DNA from: Synergistaceae bacterium
GTDB taxonomy: Bacteria; Synergistota; Synergistia; Synergistales; Aminobacteriaceae
Assembly: GCA_031289165.1 (NCBI GenBank)
Contig: JAITPZ010000192.1
Location: 1 to 14,911, forward strand
DNA: 14,911 nucleotides
Direction: 5' to 3'
The notes beneath the pieces are model-generated. The model saw only the letters and a list, made by a program, of their open reading frames with translations, did no database searches and had not been told where the DNA came from. A program made the translations under genes and the position numbers. Of the stretch, positions 1 through 7,139 are shown in pieces. The stretch's first letter is position 1. Each line of letters begins with the position of its first letter.

Positions 1-42
1 GAAAATTTTCCTCGACAGTGAGCCGTTTTCAGCTATTCTGAC

Positions 43-74
43 TTCAGGCTTTTTACCTGAATTCACTATATAAT
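43..74 (+). promoter_or_regulatory. Candidate murC promoter with operator-like inverted repeat
   Basis: A perfect TATAAT lies at 69-74. No good -35 hexamer is found 16-18 bp upstream. A 6-bp inverted repeat TTCAGG-N7-CCTGAA (43-48 and 56-61) covers the place where the -35 would be. This could be an operator for a repressor or activator of the dcw genes, or the 3' hairpin of an unseen upstream gene. No T-run follows it, so a terminator is unlikely. Bases 1-73 are open in one frame (stop TAA 71-73), but they are AT-rich and I see no reason to call them the tail of a gene. Confidence 0.35.
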
Positions 75-179
75 GCCGACGGTATTCGTGGAGGCCGGGC
101 GCGAGGAAAATGACGGACCTGATCTCAAAGGACGCCACAGGTCCGCCCTCGTCGCGCGAGCCGACGTTCCACCGTCTCT

Positions 180-237
180 GGAGGATACAATGCGAAAAAA
201 ATCGCTGAAAGCCAATTCGTTATGGTTCGTAATATAA
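180..237 (+). other. Shine-Dalgarno plus ATG out of frame with murC, next to an A7 tract
   Basis: GGAGGA (180-185) sits 4 nt before ATG 190. That ATG opens a 15-codon ORF ending with TAA at 235-237, overlapping the murC start at 222. The same frame is open back to ATG 73. The run of seven A (195-201) matters: one extra A would join ATG 190 to the murC frame and add about 11 residues (MRKKIAESQFV) to MurC. Either this is a translationally coupled leader ORF, or the tract carries an indel (assembly error or real), or slippage occurs there. The murC ATG at 222 has only a weak ribosome site of its own. Confidence 0.4.
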
Positions 238-1676
238 GAGAGCTCGAGGGCATCGAGCGGATTCATCTCATGGGCATCGGCGGGGCGGGGATGAGCGCTC
301 TCGCGCTGCTTTTGTCGGGTTCAGGCTTCGACGTCAGCGGCTGCGACCTCTCCCGGAGCGAGTACGCGGCGATTCTGGGAGCGCGGAAAATCGAGTGCGT
401 CGCTGGACATTCGCCCTCCCACGCGGAGCGATTTTCTCCGCAGCTGGCGGTCTACAGCAGCGCGATCGACCCCGGGCACGAGGAACTCGTCGCCCTCCGG
501 ACGGCGGGCGCGAAGACGGAGGGGCGCGGGCGGGTTCTGAGCTGGCTTTTCAACGCGCACCGGGGCATCGGCGTGGCGGGCGCGCATGGCAAGTCCACGA
601 CGTCGTCCATGATCGCCCTGATTCTGGAGCGCGCGGGCTGCGACCCCACGGTGGCGGTCGGCGCGGAGATCCGCGATATCGGCGTCAATGCCTGCTGTGG
701 AAAGAGCGACCTCTTCGTCGCGGAGATCGACGAGAGCGACGGATCGTTCGAGTTTTTCAGCCCGGCCGTGACGGCGATAACGAACGTCGACTGGGATCAC
801 GTCAATTATTTTCACACGAGACAGGACGTCCTCGACGCCTTCATTCGCTTCGCGAGAGGGCGCAGGCCGGGGACGCCCCTTGTCGTCTGCGCCGAGGACG
901 AGGGAACGCAGTCGCTGATAGCCGCCGTAAAGGAAGCGGACCCTCGGGAGGGGGAGAATATCGTGACCTGCGGCTGGGGAAAATCGTGGACCTGGGGCGC
1001 CTTCGACCTCGTGCGTAAAAAGGGCGGCGGGGTCGTTTTTTCCGTGGCCCGCGAGGGGCAGGACCTGGGAAGAATGGAACTGGCGGTCTCGGGAGATCAC
1101 AACGTCATGAACGCCCTGGTGGCCTGCGCGGTTGCCTCGTCGCTGGACGTCCCCTTCGAAAGCGTTCTCGGGACCCTGCGCGAGTTCCGCGGCGCCCGGC
1201 ATCGCCTTCAGAAGGTGGGGCGAAGCGCGCTTCTCGAGGTCGACGTCGTCGACGACTACGGGCACCATCCCGCGGAAATTTCGGCGACGCTCTCCGCGAT
1301 GCGCGATATCTACCCGGAAGAGCGACTGGTGGTGGTATTTCAGCCTCACCGCCACACGCGGACCTCCGCGTTTTACCGTCAGATCGCATCGTCTCTGGAG
1401 ACCGCGGACGTGACGCTGCTGCTTCCCGTATATTCCGCCGGGGAAAAACCGACGTCGGATATCTCGTCGCGGGACATCTGCGAGATCATGGAGAAAGACG
1501 GCGCCCGTTGCGCGCTCTGCCGGGATGAAGAGGAGGCCCTGTCGCGGCTGGATTCCATTCTCCGGAGGGGCGACGTGCTTCTGACTCTGGGGGCCGGAAG
1601 CATTTCACACCTGGGCGAAGCCTGGCTGGAGGCCGGTCGAAAAAAAACGACCGACTTTCGTAAAGATATCCTTTAG
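222..1676 (+). CDS. murC: UDP-N-acetylmuramate--L-alanine ligase MurC
   Basis: MurC is the cytoplasmic ATP-dependent ligase that adds L-Ala to UDP-MurNAc, the first Mur ligase step of peptidoglycan synthesis. The 484 residues have the usual three-domain layout. The N-terminal Rossmann motif is MGIGGAGMS (17-25). The ATP loop GAHGKSTT (120-127) is a variant of the usual GTHGKTTT. EIDESDGSF (168-176) and TNVDWDH (187-193) follow, then SGDHNVMNA (290-298). The C-terminal domain has DDYGHHPAEI (344-353) and FQPHRHTRT (373-381, usually PHRYTRT), ending near GAGSI. Length is normal for MurC. ATG 222 is the first in-frame start, but its ribosome site is poor, and a strong SD/ATG lies just upstream in another frame, so the true N-terminus is uncertain. 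murB follows in the same direction after 53-71 bp. The family assignment itself is secure. Confidence 0.97.
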   Translation: MVRNIRELEGIERIHLMGIGGAGMSALALLLSGSGFDVSGCDLSRSEYAAILGARKIECVAGHSPSHAERFSPQLAVYSSAIDPGHEELVALRTAGAKTEGRGRVLSWLFNAHRGIGVAGAHGKSTTSSMIALILERAGCDPTVAVGAEIRDIGVNACCGKSDLFVAEIDESDGSFEFFSPAVTAITNVDWDHVNYFHTRQDVLDAFIRFARGRRPGTPLVVCAEDEGTQSLIAAVKEADPREGENIVTCGWGKSWTWGAFDLVRKKGGGVVFSVAREGQDLGRMELAVSGDHNVMNALVACAVASSLDVPFESVLGTLREFRGARHRLQKVGRSALLEVDVVDDYGHHPAEISATLSAMRDIYPEERLVVVFQPHRHTRTSAFYRQIASSLETADVTLLLPVYSAGEKPTSDISSRDICEIMEKDGARCALCRDEEEALSRLDSILRRGDVLLTLGAGSISHLGEAWLEAGRKKTTDFRKDIL

Positions 1677-1747
1677 ATTATAATCATTATGCTCGTAATG
1701 TCGTTTGTTACGATAAAAATGGGAATGGCGTGATCGTGGAAAGCGGT
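1677..1747 (+). promoter_or_regulatory. Palindrome-rich murC-murB gap with a -10-like TATAAT
   Basis: This AT-rich gap contains TATAAT (1679-1684) and three overlapping inverted repeats. They are ATAAT-C-ATTAT (1680-1690), CATTA-N6-TAATG (1685-1700) and TCGTA-N11-TACGA (1693-1697 with 1709-1713). By hand alignment, 1673-1691 agrees with the E. coli Fur-box consensus at about 13 of 19 positions. No convincing -35 is visible. An internal promoter or operator for murB and downstream genes is possible, but AT-rich DNA gives such matches by chance. Confidence 0.3.
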
Positions 1748-2680
1748 ATGTGGAAAACGAGCCTGAAAAGAGAGCTTTCCTGCGCGATCGAGATGAACAG
1801 GGATCTTTCCCGGGTCTCGACGCTGGGCGTGGGGGGCAGAGGGGAATTTTTTGCGGAGCCCTCGGAGCTGGAGGACGTTTGCGCGCTGTTTCGCCTGCGG
1901 AGGGATGCGGGTTTTCCTCTCTGGATTCTGGGCGGGGGGACCAACGTCGTCTTTACGGATGGAGAGCTGGAGGGAGTGATCCTTTCGACGCGGCGCATGA
2001 CCGCTCGCCGATGGATCGAGAGCGATGACGACGCCGTGCTGGAGGCGGAGGCGGGGTATCTCCTGTCTCTGATTGTGAAGGAGTCCTCCGGGGAAGGTTT
2101 TTCCGGCGCGGAGTTCGCGCTGGGGATTCCCGGTACGGTGGGGGGAGCGGTTGCGGGTAACGCCGGAGCGGGAGGCCGCAGTATCGGCGAGCTTCTCGAT
2201 GAGGTCACGACGGTGGAGAACGACGGCAGCCTTAAAAGATGGAAGCGGGGAGAGTTCGATTACGCCTACCGGTATTTTTCTCCCGCCGCGCCGGATCGCC
2301 TGATCGCGAGCTGCAAACTGAGGTTTAAGAGAGCGCCCCGCGCGGATATCGATCGCGCGATCGCGGAGTTTCGGAGGGTGCGGTCGATTCAGCCTCAGGG
2401 AAAAAGAAGCGCGGGATGCGCCTTTAAGAATCCGCCGGGAGACAGTGCGGGGAGGCTTTTGGATTTCTGCGGATGCAAGGGGTTGCGGGTCGGGGGCGCG
2501 GAGGTCTCCGAAGCGCACGCGAACTTTATATTGAATGTGGACAGGGCCCTCGGCGACGACATTTTCGAATTGATGGAGCTGTGTCGTGATATAGTATTCC
2601 AAAAGGCGGGAGTCCGTCTTGAGCCTGAGATAAAATTGGTGGGTTTCCGAAGAAAATTTTCTTCGCTGCCGAATCCGTGA
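1748..2680 (+). CDS. murB: UDP-N-acetylenolpyruvoylglucosamine reductase MurB
   Basis: MurB is the FAD- and NADPH-dependent cytoplasmic enzyme that reduces UDP-GlcNAc-enolpyruvate to UDP-MurNAc, the substrate of MurC next door. The FAD domain shows LGVGG (26-30), LGGGTN (61-66) and GIPGTVGGAVAGNAGAGG (127-144). The C-terminal domain has YAYRYF (172-177), QPQGKRSAGCAFKNP (215-229), GGAEVSEAHANF (249-260) and LEPEIKLVG (291-299), which holds the conserved Glu (294). The short C-terminal form suggests type II MurB. The position usually held by the proton-donor Ser (AGS.FKNP) is Cys224 here. I chose ATG 1748 (310 aa) because GGA lies 7 nt upstream and homology starts nearby. In-frame GTG at 1730 or 1736 would add up to six residues. 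The last codons contain an 18-bp perfect palindrome. Confidence 0.96.
   Translation: MWKTSLKRELSCAIEMNRDLSRVSTLGVGGRGEFFAEPSELEDVCALFRLRRDAGFPLWILGGGTNVVFTDGELEGVILSTRRMTARRWIESDDDAVLEAEAGYLLSLIVKESSGEGFSGAEFALGIPGTVGGAVAGNAGAGGRSIGELLDEVTTVENDGSLKRWKRGEFDYAYRYFSPAAPDRLIASCKLRFKRAPRADIDRAIAEFRRVRSIQPQGKRSAGCAFKNPPGDSAGRLLDFCGCKGLRVGGAEVSEAHANFILNVDRALGDDIFELMELCRDIVFQKAGVRLEPEIKLVGFRRKFSSLPNP
2648..2665. repeat. 18-bp perfect palindrome at the murB 3' end
   Basis: The sequence CGAAGAAAATTTTCTTCG is fully self-complementary and lies inside the last codons of murB, about 40 bp before the ftsQ start. In RNA it could fold as a 7-bp stem with an AATT loop. It lacks a following T-run, so I do not call it a terminator. 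A protein-binding site or chance are both possible. Confidence 0.4.
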
Positions 2681-2704
2681 ATTTTTCATTTTTGAGGTAA
2701 TGTT

Positions 2705-3511
2705 TTGTGGTTCAGGAGGTTTGGGTGGTTCAGAGTAGCGCTGTTTTCGATGTTGCTGGGAGGGCTGTGGCGTTTGGACGGGTATTGTGCGTGGCTGTCG
2801 CTTCGCGGATATCGCGTCGGGACGACGGACTCGTTTTTGGAAAGGCGTTTCTGGGACGTATTTCCGTCGGAATGTATTCGTTTCTGGCCGTCGTATCTGC
2901 GCAAATCGCAGGATATCGCTTTTTTTCTGGAAAGAACGGCGCCTGTTCTCGTTAAGACTCGAATGACGGGGTTTGGCACATTTCTGACGAATATGGATCT
3001 GCTTTCTCCGTGGCTCCTGGTTGAGTGGAGGGGGCAGGTGTGGTGTCTTTCCAGGGAAGGACGAATGTGGAACACGGCCGATGAGGACGCGCGAATCGAG
3101 GGGTTGAATATCCCCGAGAAGCCGCTCTGGCGAATTCGGACAGATTCTGCGGAGGGGAATGAGGCCCCCGTTCCGAAGGGAGTTTTTCCTTTTCTTTTCT
3201 CCGTGGAGGGTATAGAGAGATTTTTGGAGGGATTCGGGAAGTCCTCCTGGTTCGGGTACGTGGAGGACGTTACGGTGGATCGCAGGGGCGGGGCCGATAT
3301 CTTCACGCTTCGGTGCGTTCGCGGGAAGCGGACGCTTACGATTTTGATCCAGAAGAATCCGCAGGGATGGCAGGAGTTGAACACGGCGCTTGAGCATATT
3401 CTGGAACGCCTGTGGCGGGAAGGCGGAGATCATTTGATCGACGCCACGTACGAGGACAGAGTAGTGGTAGGAGAACTGTCCGCAGGCGCAGGGGAAGGGA
3501 GTTCGAAATAA
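2705..3511 (+). CDS. ftsQ: FtsQ/DivIB-like cell division protein
   Basis: This is a bitopic division protein, inferred to scaffold FtsB/FtsL at the septum. The 268 residues begin with a short basic cytoplasmic tail and one hydrophobic segment (about 8-32). The region LLVEWRGQVWCLSREGRMW (about 103-121) resembles the FtsQ beta domain, where a Trp/Arg strand precedes a '.l...G.v' strand. The C-terminus LIDATYEDRVVVG resembles the family's closing 'iDlRy.drvvv' strand. Position between murB and ftsA is the classic ftsQ locus. The POTRA part is too diverged to recognise by eye. The start is TTG 2705, supported by GAGG (2694-2697) with 7-nt spacing. The nearby GTG 2707 and ATG 2700 lie in other frames. 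The stop is 1 nt before the ftsA start, so the two are probably co-translated. Confidence 0.78.
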   Translation: MWFRRFGWFRVALFSMLLGGLWRLDGYCAWLSLRGYRVGTTDSFLERRFWDVFPSECIRFWPSYLRKSQDIAFFLERTAPVLVKTRMTGFGTFLTNMDLLSPWLLVEWRGQVWCLSREGRMWNTADEDARIEGLNIPEKPLWRIRTDSAEGNEAPVPKGVFPFLFSVEGIERFLEGFGKSSWFGYVEDVTVDRRGGADIFTLRCVRGKRTLTILIQKNPQGWQELNTALEHILERLWREGGDHLIDATYEDRVVVGELSAGAGEGSSK

Positions 3512-3512
3512 T

Positions 3513-4835
3513 TTGTTCAGGGACCCGGATACCTTAGTAGGACTTGGCGTCGGTACCACCAAAATTGCCGTGATTGTAGCCGAGAGGGATCCGCGTGTCC
3601 CCGAGTCGGCTCAGATCATAGGCATAGGTGCTGCCCCTTCTCAGGGTATACGCAAGGGCCTGATCGTGGATCTGGAACAGGCGGTGCGTTCCGTTCGAAA
3701 TGCCGTCAGAGACGCCGAAAACATGGTCGGTTTTAAGCTGACCGAGGCGCTGATTTCCTTTAACGCCCCCGAAGTCGAAAGCGTGATGACGAGCGGGATG
3801 GTCTCGTTGGGACGGGCTCCTCGTCCGGTCGCGGTCGACGATGTGGAGCGCGTGATCGAGGCGGCTCAGAGCGAGCTGGCCATTCCCGCGAACAGGGTGT
3901 CTCTTCACACGATTCCCGTTCGATACTCCATCGACGGGAATTTCGGAATCGAGAATCCGATGGGTATGACGGGAATGCGTCTCGAAATGGAGCTGCAGAC
4001 CGTTACCGTCCCGATGCCCCACGTCCATAACGTGATCAACTGCGTGGAAAAGGCGGGTATCCGTGTGGAGGGGCTGGTGATCAAACCCCTGGCCTCGGCC
4101 CTGGGGGCGCTGACGGACGAAGAAATGAGAGTCGGCGTCATTTCTCTCTCCATCGGGGGAGGGACGACCGGCCTTACTTTTTACAGGGAGGGACGCCCGT
4201 TGAAGGTCGGGATCATCCCTATCGGAGGGGATCATATCACCAACGACCTGGCGAGCATTCTGCGTCTCCCTCTGAACAGGGCGGAGGAAGTGAAGAAGCG
4301 CCTTTTTACGGAGAACAGGGAAGAAGCTGTCGTCACGGATCTGAAGGGGACCCCCGACAGGAGTATCGACCCGAATGTGGCGCTCGACGTCATCGGATGC
4401 CGCCTGGAGGAGCTGTTTGTGGAGCACGTGCAGGCTCAGATACCCGAGCGCGATCCGCATCTCTTTCCGGCGGGGCTCGTCCTCTCGGGAGGGGTCGCGA
4501 AAACGCCGGGGATTGGGGCGCTGCTGACGGATATCTTCAAAATGCCGGTTCGTGTGGCCGATCCTCTGGACTACTATCAGATGCCTCCGGGACGCAACGA
4601 CACCAGCTACATCAACGCCACGGGAATAATACGCTATATTCTGTGTCAGGAGCGAAACTCGTACAGCTTTATCGATTCGCCCGTGTCGCAGCTGCGGTCG
4701 GGCGTCCACAGAATCCCGGACGGCGGCAGAACGGGATACGAACCCCCGAGAACCGGGGGAAGCGGAGGACGCGGAGGACAGAACGTGAGAAATATGATAG
4801 AGAGAATAAAAGAGTCTCTGAAGGAGCTCTTTTAA
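3513..4835 (+). CDS. ftsA: Cell division protein FtsA (actin-like)
   Basis: FtsA is the actin-family protein that tethers FtsZ polymers to the inner membrane and recruits later divisome proteins. The 440 residues show the phosphate-1 loop (VGLGVGTTKIAV, 9-20), the SHS2/1C region (GIRKGLIVDLEQAVRSV), phosphate-2 (SLSIGGGTTGL, 211-221), the adenosine motif LSGGVAKTPG, and the C-terminal amphipathic membrane helix NMIERIKESLKELF after a Gly/Arg-rich linker. Two departures are clear. The acidic residue normal in phosphate-1 (E. coli GLEIGTAK) is Gly12. The Asp of phosphate-2 (E. coli VDIGGGTMD) is Ser213, with Gly220 at the next acidic position. ATP hydrolysis may be weak or lost. The start is TTG 3513, one base after the ftsQ stop, with a purine-rich site at 3491-3501. 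ftsZ follows after 43 bp. Confidence 0.95.
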   Translation: MFRDPDTLVGLGVGTTKIAVIVAERDPRVPESAQIIGIGAAPSQGIRKGLIVDLEQAVRSVRNAVRDAENMVGFKLTEALISFNAPEVESVMTSGMVSLGRAPRPVAVDDVERVIEAAQSELAIPANRVSLHTIPVRYSIDGNFGIENPMGMTGMRLEMELQTVTVPMPHVHNVINCVEKAGIRVEGLVIKPLASALGALTDEEMRVGVISLSIGGGTTGLTFYREGRPLKVGIIPIGGDHITNDLASILRLPLNRAEEVKKRLFTENREEAVVTDLKGTPDRSIDPNVALDVIGCRLEELFVEHVQAQIPERDPHLFPAGLVLSGGVAKTPGIGALLTDIFKMPVRVADPLDYYQMPPGRNDTSYINATGIIRYILCQERNSYSFIDSPVSQLRSGVHRIPDGGRTGYEPPRTGGSGGRGGQNVRNMIERIKESLKELF

Positions 4836-4878
4836 TGTGGCGGATGCTTCGTCCTGACACGCGGGGGGGCAGGTAGGT

Positions 4879-6075
4879 ATGGATCAGCAGGAACAGGTTT
4901 TCCATATTCCCGATACGTTCAAGCAGCGGGAACATATTCTTGTCGTTGGAGTAGGCGGCGGCGGCGGCAACGCTTTGAATCATATTATCGAAAGCGGGGT
5001 CGAGGGGGTCGAGTTCGTGGCCGCGAATACGGACGCCAGGGCGTTGAGTATGAACCTGGCCCCGCACAAAATTGTTTTGGGGGAAAAGCTGACCGGGGGT
5101 CGTGGGGCCGGCGCCAATCCTCAGGTGGGTATGGATGCCGCCAGGGAGTCCATCGACCGCATACGCGAGTACGTGACCGGAGCCGACATGGTGTTCGTGA
5201 CCGCCGGGATGGGCGGAGGGACCGGGACGGGCGCCGCCCCGATCATCGCCGAGGTCGCGAAGGAGTTGGGGGCCCTCGTCGTGGGCGTGGTGACGACGCC
5301 TTTCAGCTTCGAGATGAAAAAGCGTTTCAAGGTGGCCCAGGAGGGTATCGCGAAGCTGAAGGAAAAGGTCGACGCCCTCCTGGTCGTGGAAAACGATAAC
5401 CTTATGAAAATTGCGACCGACCAGACAAAGAGCACTGATGCCTACAAAATGGCGGACGAGGTTCTGCGTCAGGCCGTTCAGGGCGTGACCGACCTGATCC
5501 TGCATCCGGGGAATATCAACCTGGACTTCGCGGACATCAAGACGGTGATGGAAAACTCGGGGACCGCGATCATGGGCATCGGTACCGCCGAGGGCGAGAA
5601 TCGGGCGGAACAGGCCGCGAAGAACGCCATCAAGTCGCCGCTCATGTCCATTTCGATGAAGGGCGCGAGGGGCGTTCTCTTCAACATCACGACGGGGCCG
5701 GACGCCACTCTGTTCGAAATGCAGCACGCGGCGGAGATCATCACCGCGACCGCCGACAAGGAAGCTCAGGCCATTTGGGGACACTGCATCAGCGAGGACC
5801 TGGGCAACGCGATACGGATCACGGTCATCGCGACGGGGTTTGTCGATACGAAGGAGTCGCGTTCCTCGGCCCCGGACTCCAGGGAAAACCCCGGAAAGGA
5901 CGACGCCCCCGGCACAGGAGGCGGATATCGGCTGAGGCCCGGAAACAACACGAATTTTACCTTCGAGGAGGCGGATCTGGCGCCGCCGTCGAACGAGGAC
6001 ATGTTCAACGGATTGCCCAAAACGGCCTATACGCCTTACGACAAACCGGCCATTCTCAGAAAAAGACAGAAGTGA
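4879..6075 (+). CDS. ftsZ: Cell division GTPase FtsZ
   Basis: FtsZ is the tubulin homologue that polymerises with GTP into the Z-ring and directs septal wall synthesis. The 398 residues show the N-terminal VGVGGGGGNA (23-32), the tubulin signature GGGTGTGAAP (112-121), TTPFSFEMKKR (139-149), the T7 synergy loop GNINLDFADI (211-220) that completes the neighbour's active site, and IATGFVDT ending the globular part near residue 324. A disordered linker of about 55 residues follows. The C-terminal conserved peptide YDKPAILRKRQK (387-398) should bind FtsA. ATG 4879 is preceded by G-rich sequence and AGGTAGGT. No substitution in the nucleotide site was noticed, in contrast to ftsA upstream. The 167 bp after the stop contain only a 6-bp hairpin around 6100-6116 and no gene. 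Confidence 0.98.
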   Translation: MDQQEQVFHIPDTFKQREHILVVGVGGGGGNALNHIIESGVEGVEFVAANTDARALSMNLAPHKIVLGEKLTGGRGAGANPQVGMDAARESIDRIREYVTGADMVFVTAGMGGGTGTGAAPIIAEVAKELGALVVGVVTTPFSFEMKKRFKVAQEGIAKLKEKVDALLVVENDNLMKIATDQTKSTDAYKMADEVLRQAVQGVTDLILHPGNINLDFADIKTVMENSGTAIMGIGTAEGENRAEQAAKNAIKSPLMSISMKGARGVLFNITTGPDATLFEMQHAAEIITATADKEAQAIWGHCISEDLGNAIRITVIATGFVDTKESRSSAPDSRENPGKDDAPGTGGGYRLRPGNNTNFTFEEADLAPPSNEDMFNGLPKTAYTPYDKPAILRKRQK

Positions 6076-6242
6076 GAGATATATATCGACTTTGAAAAAT
6101 TCCGCGATGCGGGAGTCGCTGATTTACCAAATTTGAAAACAGAGGTCTGAAGGCAGAAGCGTAAAAGATTCGGTATTCAGGTATTTGAACGTTCGCGATA
6201 AAGCCTGTTGAGATGTAATTTTCGGGAGGGGAGAGTGGAGAG

Positions 6243-7085
6243 GTGCCGCTGAGAGAAACGAGGCGTTTTAAGACTAAAGGTTTTGTCATATCCTTTGGCG
6301 ATATTATGCTGCCCCTGGTGGGTTTTGTTGCCGTGGGACTTCTTCTGGTCGCGGGAAAGTTGTTTTTCCAGTCCGCGCCTCAGGGGGAACGGCCGGTTTT
6401 GCCCGTGATCCCGGGCGCGTCGCCCCCCTCCGCCGCCTCGCAGGAAAGGGCCGCGCGGGCGGAAACCCCTTCGGCCGCGCAACCTCAGCCACAAACTCCG
6501 GTACAGGCACAATCTCAAACGCAAACATTGGAGCAGCTCCGGGGAGCCATCGCGCCCGTCGGAAACGCGGCAGGGCGTCGCGACCCCGCGCTGGGACTCG
6601 AGGTGCTGGCCGTTCCCTACGGTGGTGGAAAACCCTCTTCCGACGAGCCGCCGAACAGCGTTACGGTCACCTCTCAACCCACCTCCGGAGGAGGTAAAAA
6701 ACAGTCCGTCAGGGAGCCTGTTTCTCGGAGTACCCCGGGTCCAGGCGCTCAAAATCAGAGGGGTCCGGTGCAGATTCAAAGTAAACCTCCGGTTCCGCCT
6801 CCGCCTCCCGCGCCGGTAGTAAAGACCACGCCTGCGCCTGCGCCGGCCGCGCAGGAAAAAACTTCGGGGTGGATGGTGCAGGTGGGGGCCTTTTCCACGC
6901 CGACGGGCGCGAGCGTTCTGGCGCAGCGCCTCACCAGGGCCGGCTATCAGCCCGTGGTGCTTCCCGGAAAATGGAATCGCGTGCTGGTGCAGGCGGGTTC
7001 GACGAAGGAAGAGGCGGTGGCGCAGGCGAAAAAAATGAGCCAGTCCGGATTCGAGGGAGCTTTTGTCGTTCCTTCGAGGTCCTGA
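6243..7085 (+). CDS. Membrane-anchored SPOR-domain protein
   Basis: This is a bitopic envelope protein of 280 residues. A basic N-terminus (MPLRETRRFKTKG) leads to a membrane segment (about 18-41). A long low-complexity Pro/Gln/Ala-rich linker (about 45-205) includes a run PPVPPPPPAP near 182. A C-terminal SPOR domain (about 208-278) begins SGWMVQVGAF, continues RLTRAGYQPVVL and WNRVLVQAG, and ends GAFVV. SPOR domains bind septal glycan strands lacking stem peptides, so this protein should collect at the division site, like FtsN or DedD. Its place directly after ftsZ supports that role, though it cannot be named FtsN from sequence alone. The start is GTG 6243, with GGGAGGGGAG at 6224-6233. 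The next in-frame ATG (6306) would fall inside the membrane segment. I saw no convincing separate promoter in the 167-bp gap. Confidence 0.88.
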   Translation: MPLRETRRFKTKGFVISFGDIMLPLVGFVAVGLLLVAGKLFFQSAPQGERPVLPVIPGASPPSAASQERAARAETPSAAQPQPQTPVQAQSQTQTLEQLRGAIAPVGNAAGRRDPALGLEVLAVPYGGGKPSSDEPPNSVTVTSQPTSGGGKKQSVREPVSRSTPGPGAQNQRGPVQIQSKPPVPPPPPAPVVKTTPAPAPAAQEKTSGWMVQVGAFSTPTGASVLAQRLTRAGYQPVVLPGKWNRVLVQAGSTKEEAVAQAKKMSQSGFEGAFVVPSRS

Positions 7086-7139
7086 ACGAGGAGCGGGGCG
7101 CCCGTTGCGCGGACTCGCATTTCAGAAGGAGGACGCCTC

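Noticed and set aside
1673..3562. A 629-codon minus-strand frame across murB and ftsQ
   Set aside because: It is a shadow of murB and ftsQ with low-complexity Arg/Pro/Ser translation and no motifs.
6092..6219. A separate promoter for the SPOR gene
   Set aside because: TTGAAA- and TTGAAC-like and TGTAAT-like hexamers occur, but no pair has a spacing of 15-19 bp.
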